DNA from: G963666535 sp963666535
Lineage (GTDB): Bacteria; Bacillota; Clostridia; Oscillospirales; Oscillospiraceae
Assembly (NCBI GenBank): GCA_963666535.1
Contig: OY762913.1
Coordinates: 2,728,001 to 2,792,000 of the forward strand
Direction: 5' to 3'
DNA length: 64,000 nt
Made by a program: the position numbers and the translations under genes. This document shows positions 8,666-15,945 of the stretch, piece by piece; position 1 is the first letter of the stretch, and every line of letters begins with the position of its first letter. The notes below the pieces were generated by a model, which saw only the letters and a program-made list of their open reading frames with translations, did not search any database and was not told the DNA's origin.

Positions 8666-9499
8666 TTAAAAATTTTCGCTGCCGGGCAGCTCGAACAGGT
8701 TCATCTGCGCGGGCTCGGCACGGCTCCGCTCCCACATATCGTAATTGGCGATAAGGATTTCGGGGAATTGCGCGCCGTTATCGTACCGCTGCTTGATGTT
8801 GTTGATCCGGGTAAAGGCTTCGATCTGAATGCCTGGCGCGTCGTAAAGCTCCCGGATGAATTCGCAGTCGTTGTAGGACAGCAGGAATTTCCCTTCAATG
8901 CCGAGCAGGGCGTCCCGAAGCCGAACATGGTCCTTCCTGCGGAAGCCGTCCTCGCCCACATTTTTGTAGTAGCCTTCGGTTTCAAAGTACGGCGGATCAC
9001 AGTAAAAAAAGCTGACGGGGCGGTCGTACTGCCTGATCAGCTGGACGCAGTCCTTGTTTTCTACCACCACCCTTGCAAGGCGCCGGTGTGCCTGCTCAAT
9101 GAGGGGGAAGTTGGAGCGGATATCGTGGGGCTGGCTGCCGTAGCTGGTCAGCCCCGAGGCGTAGCTGAAGCGGATGAGCTGATAAAACCACGCAGCCCTC
9201 TGTACATCGCTGGCGGGGCTGTCGCGGGCGAGGGTGTTTTTGACCAAATCAAAATCCTCGCGGGAATTGAGAACAAACCGCAGGGTTTCCATCAGTTCCC
9301 GCGGCTTTTCCCGGACGCAGCGGTACAGGTTTGTGAGCAGGCTGTTGAAGTCGTTGTAGACCTCGAAATCGTTGCCGGGCGGCTTGTGAAACAGCACCCA
9401 GCCGCCGCCTCCGAATACCTCAATGTACCGCTCGTAATATAGAGGGAAGAGGGTGACGATCAACTCACGCAAAGATTTTTTGCCGCCGATCCATGACAT
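8666..9499 (-). CDS. Dam-type (class D12) DNA adenine methylase
   Basis: The protein (277 residues from the ATG) is an N6-adenine methylase of the D12 class. The SAM-binding motif is YIEVFGGGGWVLF near residue 25 and the catalytic motif is FFYCDPPYF near residue 168. A second start is more likely by family resemblance: reading back to a CTG at 9511 adds LNSF before MSWIGGKK, matching the usual N-terminus of this family, and puts GGAGGTGG at a proper distance. The enzyme probably methylates the element or host DNA and protects it from restriction, which suits the ArdA-like genes nearby. No cognate nuclease is adjacent, so it looks like an orphan methylase. Confidence 0.88.
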   Translation of the reverse strand: MSWIGGKKSLRELIVTLFPLYYERYIEVFGGGGWVLFHKPPGNDFEVYNDFNSLLTNLYRCVREKPRELMETLRFVLNSREDFDLVKNTLARDSPASDVQRAAWFYQLIRFSYASGLTSYGSQPHDIRSNFPLIEQAHRRLARVVVENKDCVQLIRQYDRPVSFFYCDPPYFETEGYYKNVGEDGFRRKDHVRLRDALLGIEGKFLLSYNDCEFIRELYDAPGIQIEAFTRINNIKQRYDNGAQFPEILIANYDMWERSRAEPAQMNLFELPGSENF

Positions 9500-9507
9500 G
9501 AAGCTGT

Positions 9508-9843
9508 TCAGGAATCACCACCTCCTTCCAGCGGCAGACGGAGCTGACCATCGTCCGAATACAGAGCACGCGCTTTTATGAGCCCACTCCGGGCCTCGGC
9601 AATTTTTTTGATCCGGCTGGTGAGCTGCCGGATACTCCGATTCAGCTCGAATTCGTCGGCGGCGTAGAAGTAGCCGTACTCAGAGCTACAGAGGGGAACG
9701 CCCAACACCCGAAGTCGGTTGACGATCCCACGCAGTTCCCGGCCGCTGATACCGAACGCCGCCGCCAGCTCGCGGCTGGAGACTGCCCGGCTCTCACCTC
9801 GGTGAAAGCCCTTCAGGTGGTCGGCGATTTTGTTGTCCAACAT
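9508..9843 (-). CDS. Small helix-turn-helix protein of the element
   Basis: The start at 9843 is preceded by AAGGAGGT; a longer frame to 9936 runs through a terminator and is unlikely. The 111-residue product contains a winged-helix-like region (about residues 20-65: SSRELAAAFGISGRELRGIVNRLR), then a helix rich in Arg and Lys. It is probably a DNA-binding regulator or a replication-associated protein of the element. It is the first gene after two intrinsic terminators at 9888-9976, so it may start a separate transcript that includes dam and the pilus genes. Its last codons (GAA GGA GGT GGT GAT) double as the ribosome binding site of dam. Confidence 0.6.
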   Translation of the reverse strand: MLDNKIADHLKGFHRGESRAVSSRELAAAFGISGRELRGIVNRLRVLGVPLCSSEYGYFYAADEFELNRSIRQLTSRIKKIAEARSGLIKARALYSDDGQLRLPLEGGGDS

Positions 9844-9887
9844 GGGGACACCTCCTTTTCCCGGGGGCGTTTTCCCGAAAAAGGCGC

Positions 9888-9930
9888 AAAAAAAGCAGGG
9901 CCGCTGTCCTCTCAGGAAAACGGCCCCGCT
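9888..9930 (-). terminator. Intrinsic terminator, minus strand
   Basis: On the minus strand a nine-base-pair stem (9921-9929 with 9895-9903, one mismatch, GC-rich) is followed by seven T residues (9888-9894). It ends transcripts coming from the ArdA block before the gene at 9843. Confidence 0.75.
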
Positions 9931-9946
9931 GATCAAATTTGGATCT

Positions 9947-9976
9947 AGAAAAGCACGGACATCTTTGCCCGTGCTA
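9947..9976 (-). terminator. Intrinsic terminator at the stop of the 96-residue gene
   Basis: The minus strand reads TAGCACGG, ten bases, CCGTGCTTTTC. The stem (9969-9975 with 9952-9958) begins inside the stop codon and ends in a short T run. Together with the hairpin at 9888-9930 it makes a double stop between two sub-operons. Confidence 0.6.
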
Positions 9977-10264
9977 CTTGATTACGCCAAGCTCTCTGAG
10001 CATTGCCACACAGTCCTTGGCTCCCTGGATGTATAGGTATTTTTGGTATTCATAATCCGCTTCCGCGGACAGAGCTAAAAACCGCTGCATCAGCTCCTTG
10101 CTCTCCGCGTTTATAGCGGTGCTGTGTTCGATATCTCCGCTGAGCGCGGCGGCTTCCTGGGTTAATTCCTTCAGTCGGGGATTTGCCTCCAGCATTTGCT
10201 CGTAGGCGACCTGCGCACGTTCAAAAAGGCTCTGTTCCAGAAGCTCCCTGGTCTTTTCATCCAT
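9974..10264 (-). CDS. Small acidic helical protein, unknown function
   Basis: The ATG at 10264 follows AAGGAGGTGAG, which fixes the start; a much longer frame through the upstream gene in another phase is a shadow. The 96-residue product is predicted to be almost wholly helical (MDEKTRELLEQSLFERAQ onward), acidic, with no membrane segment and no motif I recognise. It ends the ArdA-gene block and is followed directly by terminators. It could be a small accessory or regulatory protein of the element. Confidence 0.6.
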   Translation of the reverse strand: MDEKTRELLEQSLFERAQVAYEQMLEANPRLKELTQEAAALSGDIEHSTAINAESKELMQRFLALSAEADYEYQKYLYIQGAKDCVAMLRELGVIK

Positions 10265-10334
10265 TTGCTCACCTCCTTCAAGCACAACACAATGCCACAC
10301 TTTTTGGGGAATAGCTATACCGAAATTCAATGAA

Positions 10335-11363
10335 TTACGATTGCATCGACAGGCTTTGTCCAAGCGACGGGTGACTGAACTCGCGGATGAATTCCTGATC
10401 GTTTCTGGCGATGTAGCCATAGGCGCAAGGCCGAAGCCCCATTCTTTCAATTTCAGTCCGGCAATACGCTGAATAGTCAAAATACATTGCCGCCGCGCTG
10501 TCGGGATCGATGATTTTGTTCCTCCGGGCAAGGTCTTTCCCGAAGCGTTCCCAATGCCGCTCATCCGGGATGAAGTCATAACAGCGAAGGTTTTGTGAGA
10601 TGTCCAGCGCTTCGTCCAGCCTGGTGCAGCCCTCCAGCTCCATCGCCGCCCGGAACCGTTCCTCAAAGTTTGCCATGCCCTGGCCGCGTTCCTCAAGCAC
10701 ATAGCCGAGGTTGTTGCCGTCATCAATGAGCTGTTCGAGGGTGTCGTACTGTTCTGTAAGATTGGCAATGCAGTCAAACCAGCATTTCGCCTCAAGCAAC
10801 ACCACGCGATTCCATTTCGTAATGCCCAGCTCTCCCAGCGCAACCGCAAGCTCGTCCGGCTCGTCGGTACTAATCTCATGATCAGGAAGTCTGATCCACA
10901 CGCCGGAGGGGCAGTTCCCGGACGCGACTTTCAGCTTCATGCTTCCGAACCCTGTTGTCATTTGGTCAAGATCGGTACCATCATAGATCTGACAGCACGG
11001 TTCAACCTGCTCAACAAAGCCTCCCGATACAAAGACGCCGCCGTGCCGTTCCCGCACATCCTTGCCCCAGCGGGCGAGATCGAGGAACGGCAGCTGTGCG
11101 TAGGTGGCATTCTCGCGGTATTTGGCGATATAATCGCCGAGTGCGGCATCATCCGTCGCACCGTAGAAAAAATTGAAGCGGTCGAGCTGCTCGGTGAGAT
11201 TGATCAGGTCGGCAGCGTTACTGATGGACTGGAGCTGCGAGGTGCCCTCCAGCAGATACCGTTCTCTGACCGACATCTCGGCGAAGCGGTTTTCAAGGAA
11301 GCGCATTTCCTCCGGCGTGCTGGGAAGTTCCTTCCACGGATAGGGATAGGGGTAATCCTTCAT
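10335..11363 (-). CDS. ArdA-like antirestriction protein, two units
   Basis: The 342-residue product contains two ArdA-like units. The first (about residues 10-135) has lost most of the N-terminal alpha/beta lobe but keeps the LxxLTEQLDRF...DDAALGDYIAKY and FLDLARWGKD...GVFVSGGFV pattern. The second (about 150-330) is fuller and ends with ERFGKDLARR, YFDYSAY and ACAYGYIARND-like segments. ArdA proteins are acidic DNA mimics that block type I restriction enzymes during conjugative entry. The resemblance to the Tn916-type ArdA C-terminal pattern (LG-Y, YxDYxxYGRD, GxF) is direct from the sequence; inhibition of any restriction enzyme is inferred. Confidence 0.7.
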   Translation of the reverse strand: MKDYPYPYPWKELPSTPEEMRFLENRFAEMSVRERYLLEGTSQLQSISNAADLINLTEQLDRFNFFYGATDDAALGDYIAKYRENATYAQLPFLDLARWGKDVRERHGGVFVSGGFVEQVEPCCQIYDGTDLDQMTTGFGSMKLKVASGNCPSGVWIRLPDHEISTDEPDELAVALGELGITKWNRVVLLEAKCWFDCIANLTEQYDTLEQLIDDGNNLGYVLEERGQGMANFEERFRAAMELEGCTRLDEALDISQNLRCYDFIPDERHWERFGKDLARRNKIIDPDSAAAMYFDYSAYCRTEIERMGLRPCAYGYIARNDQEFIREFSHPSLGQSLSMQS

Positions 11364-11376
11364 AATGCTTCACCTC

Positions 11377-12594
11377 TCATTCCATTTTCATATGATGATC
11401 AGAACGGTTCAGGCACTGCTCCAACGTCTGTCCGTCATGCGGCTCAAGCAAACCGTAGGCGGTTTCTGAAACGCCGTTTTTCTCCATAATGAAGCGGCCG
11501 TAGCCGGGCAGGTCAAAATACTTTTCAAGGTCTTTCCCGCTTTCATAGGACATGATCTTTTGGATTTCCTTCGCGGCATAATCCGCAGGCGAGGCAGTCT
11601 CCCTCAGAAGCATGAAACTGTCCGTCTGATAGGCGAGGTCGAGGGCGTCCGCCAGCGAGATATCCTTGGGCGCCGCTTCCAGCATTGCCTTGCAGGTCGG
11701 AAGCCTGCCCTCGCGGTCGAGCCTCTGGAGCTGTCCCGCCAGCTCGTTGACCATAGCGTAGCCGCCGCCCGTCGCTTCCAGCTCGTCGGTAACGGCTTCC
11801 GTCAGCCGCGGAATAACGCAGTCCACAGCGCTAAACACGCATTCCGCCGTGACTACCGCGTCCACTTCCTTCATCGCCCGGAAGAGAGCCTGATTATCAG
11901 CAGGAAGCCTCAGCGTGGTAGTCAGCTCGTTATCATAATCGGGATCGTTGAAATATCCCTTGGTTATCTTCAGAAGCACCATATAATCTGGCTTCTGCGT
12001 GGGTATGACGTCGCCGCTTTTGTATGCCTGTGCGATTTCGCCGTTTTGCACCACATAGCCGCTGGGGATAAACACGCCGCTCTCGTCCTCCCGCATTTCC
12101 TTGCCGATTTTACTATAGTCCAGCCATTTGAACACATTTTCCGGCAGTGTTTCCAGTGCAGGGACAAAGCTGTTATCCGCATAAAACAAGCCGAGGGACG
12201 CATCGTCATGGGCTTCATAGGCGATCTGGCAGTCCGCCGTGCTGTGGGTCATGTTGATGAGCCGCTCGATAGCGATGGGGGCATATTGGGTGCGGACAGT
12301 ATCCATCATCACCATGCCCTCGAAGCAGTCAAGCTCCCATTCGCTGAGTCCCGATAGCCGCTGAGCCAGATGATTCAGCTCATACAGGTTGGTACTCGGG
12401 ATAAGAAACTGCGGCAGGTAGTCCAGTTCGCAGCTAAGGATTTCTGAGGAATATATGACGCGCTCGTCGGTCACGCGAGCCCGATCCAGCGCGTCCAGAA
12501 TTTCGTATGGCGTGGCGGGCAGGGCGAGGATCGCGGCTGTGTTGGTGCCAAACGAACCGGGTCGGCTGATTTCAAGCTCAAACAACTTATTCAA
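11377..12594 (-). CDS. ArdA-like antirestriction protein, two units
   Basis: The 405-residue product has two complete ArdA-like units. Unit one (about 1-185) shows LPATPYEILDALDRARV, the NLYELNHLAQRLSGL helix and FKWLDYSKIGKEMREDESGVF. Unit two (about 195-395) repeats the order with LRLPADNQALFRAMKEV, YAMVNELAGQLQRLD and YFDLPGYGRFIMEKNGVSE. The start is a TTG at 12594 that lies inside the last codons of the upstream gene; the ribosome binding site GGGAGGA is part of that gene's MGGM-coding tail, seven bases before the TTG. The C-terminus is HHMKME. Restriction inhibition is inferred from the family. Confidence 0.72.
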   Translation of the reverse strand: MNKLFELEISRPGSFGTNTAAILALPATPYEILDALDRARVTDERVIYSSEILSCELDYLPQFLIPSTNLYELNHLAQRLSGLSEWELDCFEGMVMMDTVRTQYAPIAIERLINMTHSTADCQIAYEAHDDASLGLFYADNSFVPALETLPENVFKWLDYSKIGKEMREDESGVFIPSGYVVQNGEIAQAYKSGDVIPTQKPDYMVLLKITKGYFNDPDYDNELTTTLRLPADNQALFRAMKEVDAVVTAECVFSAVDCVIPRLTEAVTDELEATGGGYAMVNELAGQLQRLDREGRLPTCKAMLEAAPKDISLADALDLAYQTDSFMLLRETASPADYAAKEIQKIMSYESGKDLEKYFDLPGYGRFIMEKNGVSETAYGLLEPHDGQTLEQCLNRSDHHMKME

Positions 12595-13312
12595 ATTTCA
12601 TTCCTCCCATCTGATGACTCTGCTCCAGTTCGTCCCGTGTCATGATGCTCCAGTGTTTATCGCTGTTCCAGAGGTGGACGTAGATTTCATCGTCAGGGGT
12701 TTTGATGGGGTGCTGTTCAAAGCTCTCTCCCGCGCCGTCCGATGCCTGACCGGAGACATTTTCCTTGAGCCGGTCAAGCTCGTCCACCGTCAGTTCACCC
12801 CGGATGCGGCACTCGGCCATACCCATAAGCCTACCTTGAACGCGTTCCACGGTGAACGTATAGGACTGAACCTTTTGGTTCACACTGTCGTCCTTGCCGT
12901 AATATTCCATGAGCCCCCGTTCCGATTCCTCCGGCCTGCGTTCTTTCAGGATGGCGGCGAGGATGTTGTCCGCATATTCAAGGACGCTTCGGTCATCCAC
13001 CTCAACCGGCTCGTCTTCAAGATCACCCCATCTGTTTCTCTCATAGGCGGTGACGGTGAGCGGCATGTACAGCTTGAGGGTCTGGAGCGGCTGCGGGATG
13101 ACGGAAAACCGGTCTTCGCCGGGGATAAGGGCGAGGGTGCGGCCGTTGTCCCAGGCCATCTGGAACTGACACTGATCGTCGATGAAATCGACAGTTCCCT
13201 CGGTGCCGGATGGCACGGGGGCATAGGGATCTTTCATTTCGATCAATCGGATGCGGGTACCAGGCGGAAACTGTTCCCGCATAAATTCCACCCATTTTGG
13301 ATGCTGCTTCAT
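12587..13312 (-). CDS. DUF4314-domain protein of the element
   Basis: The first 70 residues of this 241-residue protein match the DUF4314 pattern: an amphipathic start, FPPGTRIRLIEMKDPYAPVP, then GTEGTVDFIDD and the WDNGRTLALIPGEDRF segment, which reads like a small SH3-type barrel. The remainder (about 80-241) is charged and has no motif I can name. Its ribosome binding site is embedded in the final codons of the upstream gene (ATG GGA GGT ATG TAA then ATG), and its own tail QMGGMKFE does the same for the next gene. The function is unknown. Confidence 0.6.
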   Translation of the reverse strand: MKQHPKWVEFMREQFPPGTRIRLIEMKDPYAPVPSGTEGTVDFIDDQCQFQMAWDNGRTLALIPGEDRFSVIPQPLQTLKLYMPLTVTAYERNRWGDLEDEPVEVDDRSVLEYADNILAAILKERRPEESERGLMEYYGKDDSVNQKVQSYTFTVERVQGRLMGMAECRIRGELTVDELDRLKENVSGQASDGAGESFEQHPIKTPDDEIYVHLWNSDKHWSIMTRDELEQSHQMGGMKFE

Positions 13313-13813
13313 TTACATACCTCCCATCGTCATGCCTTGCTGTGGCTCGGACTTCTCTGACATGTTCATCCGCTGTACGCGTAAATCAAAAGCGGTCAGG
13401 TATGACTGATAATCTCCGGGAGCGGGATTGCAGCGCAGGCAATAACGGTAGTTTTCCGTTTCGATGACGTAGCCGTAGTTCTGACGCCAGCCGCCCTCAA
13501 TCTCGCCGCCGTTCCCATAGCAATATTCTGACATACCACCGAGATCCTTCAGCGGGCCGGTTTTCCGAAGCTCGTTTACCAGTTCGGTCAACTCCGCCTT
13601 AAACGCCGGGCTGTTCAGCGATTCTTCGCCTCGGGGCCACCAGGTGTGCCAGAATTCTTTTCCCTCATGGCCGAAGTCAATGCGAACATATCCTATTGCG
13701 CCCAGCTCCGCGTCCTGGTCCGCTGGCAGGGCATAAAAAAGACCCGCTTCCTCTGGAGAAGCGGGCCGAAGGGAAAAGCGCGGCTCAGGCTTGATTTTTT
13801 CTTTTCTGTTCAT
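13313..13813 (-). CDS. Conserved element protein of unknown function
   Basis: The start at 13813 follows a GAAAGGAGAG ribosome binding site; a longer frame to 13870 lacks one. The 166-residue product has a basic N-terminus, then SPEEAGLFYALPADQD, a GYVRIDFGHEGKEFWHTWW segment, and two later Tyr/Cys-rich strands (YCYGNGGE, YRYCLRCNPAPGDYQSYL). It has the feel of a compact alpha/beta protein but I cannot assign a family. A perfect terminator-like hairpin lies inside its coding sequence at 13735-13765. It ends in GMTMGGM, the purest form of the Met/Gly tail. Confidence 0.6.
   Translation of the reverse strand: MNRKEKIKPEPRFSLRPASPEEAGLFYALPADQDAELGAIGYVRIDFGHEGKEFWHTWWPRGEESLNSPAFKAELTELVNELRKTGPLKDLGGMSEYCYGNGGEIEGGWRQNYGYVIETENYRYCLRCNPAPGDYQSYLTAFDLRVQRMNMSEKSEPQQGMTMGGM
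13735..13765 (-). other. Terminator-like hairpin inside a coding sequence
   Basis: On the minus strand the eight-base stem CCCGCTTC (13758-13765) pairs perfectly with GAAGCGGG (13743-13750), and TC plus six T residues follow at 13735-13740. It lies about 50 bases into the gene at 13313-13813 and could act as an attenuator. It also has to encode SPEEAGLFY, so it may be fortuitous. Confidence 0.45.
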
Positions 13814-13873
13814 GGATTGCTCTCCTTTCACGCTTATATAGTGACACACGATACCACGGAACGGGAACAATAG

Positions 13874-14473
13874 CTATCCCATTTGCATGCCACCGAGCTC
13901 CTGCCGTTCATGGGCTCCAAATGCATCCCGCAGGGTTTGTTCCACGCTGTCTCTCCTGACCACATAGCCCCTGGCCGTGTAAGCGCCGCCATGGTTGACG
14001 TAATATTCGATGCCGATGCTGGCATAGTCCAGATAAGGCCGGACGCTCTCGTCAAAGGGCATCATGCCATGATTCACAAGGCAGATTCCCAACTCCCGGT
14101 CATTGGTGACATGAGGGACAAAAAGGTACCTGTCCAGTTGCTCTCCCGTGGCAATGACATCGTCCAGTCCGTTCACGGATTCGGCGTCCAACGCTCCCTC
14201 CAGCAGCCGGCACTCGTCGCGGTCCAGCGTATTGACGATTTCTGCAATGTAATTCAGTTTCTTCATCTGCTCAGGATTGTTGACGTCCACATTTTTCAGA
14301 TACCGCCCGATATTCCATACATCGCTGATCGCTCCGACAATGCGGGTGGAGGCGACATCGGTACTGATATCGTCCAGCCAGGCCCATGTCTCACCAATCT
14401 CAGCGGGCGTAGCCGGTAGCTGCAGATAGACGCCTTCGTAATCGTTCGCGCGGGTAAGATGGAGTTTTAACAT
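13874..14473 (-). CDS. ArdA-like antirestriction protein, single unit
   Basis: At 199 residues this is the one stand-alone ArdA-like protein here, close to the usual ArdA length of about 165-180. It has the N-terminal LPATPAEIGETWAWLDD lobe, the NPEQMKKLNYIAEIVNTLD helix, then FVPHVTNDRELGICLVNHG and YLDYASIGIEYYVNHGGAY. The protein is acidic, as expected for a DNA mimic. It starts two bases after the stop of the next ArdA-like gene upstream, with the ribosome binding site inside that gene's tail. It ends LGGMQMG. Confidence 0.7.
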   Translation of the reverse strand: MLKLHLTRANDYEGVYLQLPATPAEIGETWAWLDDISTDVASTRIVGAISDVWNIGRYLKNVDVNNPEQMKKLNYIAEIVNTLDRDECRLLEGALDAESVNGLDDVIATGEQLDRYLFVPHVTNDRELGICLVNHGMMPFDESVRPYLDYASIGIEYYVNHGGAYTARGYVVRRDSVEQTLRDAFGAHERQELGGMQMG

Positions 14474-14474
14474 A

Positions 14475-15647
14475 TCACATACCTCCCATCGTTATATTCA
14501 TACGTTCTGTTTCACTTCCCGCCATGACTTCCTCGATGGAGACAAAGCCGTGATAGCTGACATAGCCGGTCGGCACGAACATACCATCTTCCCGTGCGGT
14601 CTGTTCCTCGCCATATTTTCTGAAATCGTAATAGCGGTCAAGCTCGCCGTCATACTCATAGTGGCCGGACTCTGCTATCATATAGCGTCCATAATCCTCA
14701 AGGCTGTGTACATCGGGAACAAAATCAAAAAGGTCAAGCTGGCTTAATAGTTTCCGTGCCTGGGTAAGATCGGCTGGGGATGCCATTTGAAGTGCCGCTT
14801 CCGCTTTCTGACGACAGCCGCCATCCAACTCCTGAAAGTGTGCACACAGACTGTTTAACTCGTATAGATTTTCTTCCGTGCCCATCAGGTCAATCAGCGC
14901 GGCAGGTAGTTCGCTGTCAATATACTGTAGCCGCATATTCTCATTCTGAATTCCTGCGCGCAGCAGGGCGCGTTCAATCTGACAATCCTCTGCCGGCAGG
15001 TACAGCCATGCGATGTCCATGGTATCTTCCGAGAGGCTTCGGTCTGTGCCCGCCACGGTCAGCACCGTATCGCCGCTATACCGGTAATCCGGGAAATAGA
15101 GTCCATCATAGTAAAGCTCCAGCTCCATGCCATTTTCGTAGACCACACCGTAAGGCGTGACGGTTCCTTCCTCATTCAACAGAAGGGAAAGTGCAGTCTT
15201 GCGGAAGTCCACTGATTTGAGATCATCCTCGGTCAGTCCCCCATGAAGGTTCATATAATGTTTCCGGCCGGTAGCAGTCAGGTCAGTAAAATCCTGAATG
15301 ATCGTGACGCTCTGGCAGCAAAAGGTCAGGTTGATGAGATCCGTCATGTTGGAAAAATCCCGGCTGACGACCGCGCCTTGGAATTGGGCGAGCTCGTATT
15401 TGTCGAAGCTCTCCAGTCGTTTGGCGAGATAGTCCAGCTCATCTACGTTGATTTCTGTTTCTTCAAAGCGTTTGAGAATGGGGTAATCACCGCCAAGCTC
15501 TGAGACAAAGCAATCACGCACGGCGATACTTCCGATGCCGATTGACTGGAGGTTTTCGTAAATTGCGGCATAATCTCCAATGGGGAAGCAGACCGGCACG
15601 GGAGGCGTATCCGACCGGTTGCGGTTCGATAGTAACGTTTGTATCAT
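14475..15647 (-). CDS. ArdA-like antirestriction protein, two units
   Basis: The 390-residue product holds two ArdA-like units. Unit one (about 15-185) shows VCFPIGDYAAIYENLQ, the NVDELDYLAKRLESFDKYE helix and a worn C-terminal segment. Unit two (about 195-380) is better kept: LYLPAEDCQIERALLRAGI, NLYELNSLCAHFQEL, then DFVPDVHSLEDYGRYMI and YYDFRKYGEEQTAREDGMF. It overlaps the small gene upstream by four bases. The last residues NITMGGM are encoded by ATA ACG ATG GGA GGT ATG TGA, which supplies the ribosome binding site for the next ArdA-like gene. Restriction inhibition is inferred. Confidence 0.7.
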   Translation of the reverse strand: MIQTLLSNRNRSDTPPVPVCFPIGDYAAIYENLQSIGIGSIAVRDCFVSELGGDYPILKRFEETEINVDELDYLAKRLESFDKYELAQFQGAVVSRDFSNMTDLINLTFCCQSVTIIQDFTDLTATGRKHYMNLHGGLTEDDLKSVDFRKTALSLLLNEEGTVTPYGVVYENGMELELYYDGLYFPDYRYSGDTVLTVAGTDRSLSEDTMDIAWLYLPAEDCQIERALLRAGIQNENMRLQYIDSELPAALIDLMGTEENLYELNSLCAHFQELDGGCRQKAEAALQMASPADLTQARKLLSQLDLFDFVPDVHSLEDYGRYMIAESGHYEYDGELDRYYDFRKYGEEQTAREDGMFVPTGYVSYHGFVSIEEVMAGSETERMNITMGGM

Positions 15648-15868
15648 GTTTTCACCGTCTTTCTTTTGCTCTCAACTTTCTCCAGATGGGTTTTCAGGCA
15701 GTCGCCCTCGGCGGTGTAGCACTGAAAGCCGTGGGAGGGATAAGGGCACTTTCCGCAGCTTTGGAATGGGCCGCGCAAGGATTCGGACGGCTCGGGCCTG
15801 CCGACTGTTACAAGGCTTTCCGAGTCGTAATAGGCAATATTTCTATTTCTTCGGTATCGTACCAACAT
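15644..15868 (-). CDS. Small Cys-containing protein at the head of the ArdA block
   Basis: The 74-residue product begins MLVRYRRNRNIAYYDSES and has four cysteines in the pattern CGKC, then C about nine residues on, then C six on, which may form a small metal site. The C-terminus is strongly basic (VESKRKTVKT). Its stop overlaps the next gene's start by four bases (ATGA), so it is part of the operon. GGAAAGG precedes the ATG. I do not recognise the family. Confidence 0.55.
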   Translation of the reverse strand: MLVRYRRNRNIAYYDSESLVTVGRPEPSESLRGPFQSCGKCPYPSHGFQCYTAEGDCLKTHLEKVESKRKTVKT

Positions 15869-15887
15869 GGCTTTTCCTTTCCTGAAA

Positions 15888-15939
15888 ACAAAAAAGGCCG
15901 GAGAATAGAGACACTGATATGCCTCGACTCTCCGGCCCT
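15888..15939 (-). terminator. Intrinsic terminator, minus strand
   Basis: A nine-base-pair stem (GGCCGGAGA at 15896-15904 with its complement at 15929-15937) is followed on the minus strand by a T-rich run (15888-15895). It lies just after the gene at 15946-16608 and before the ArdA block, so it separates or attenuates the two. Confidence 0.7.
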
Positions 15940-15945
15940 TGTTGT

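Noticed and set aside
9974..10879. Long minus-strand frame of 301 codons
   Set aside because: Its first two thirds lie out of phase inside the ArdA-like gene. Only the last 96 codons, with their own strong ribosome binding site, are kept.
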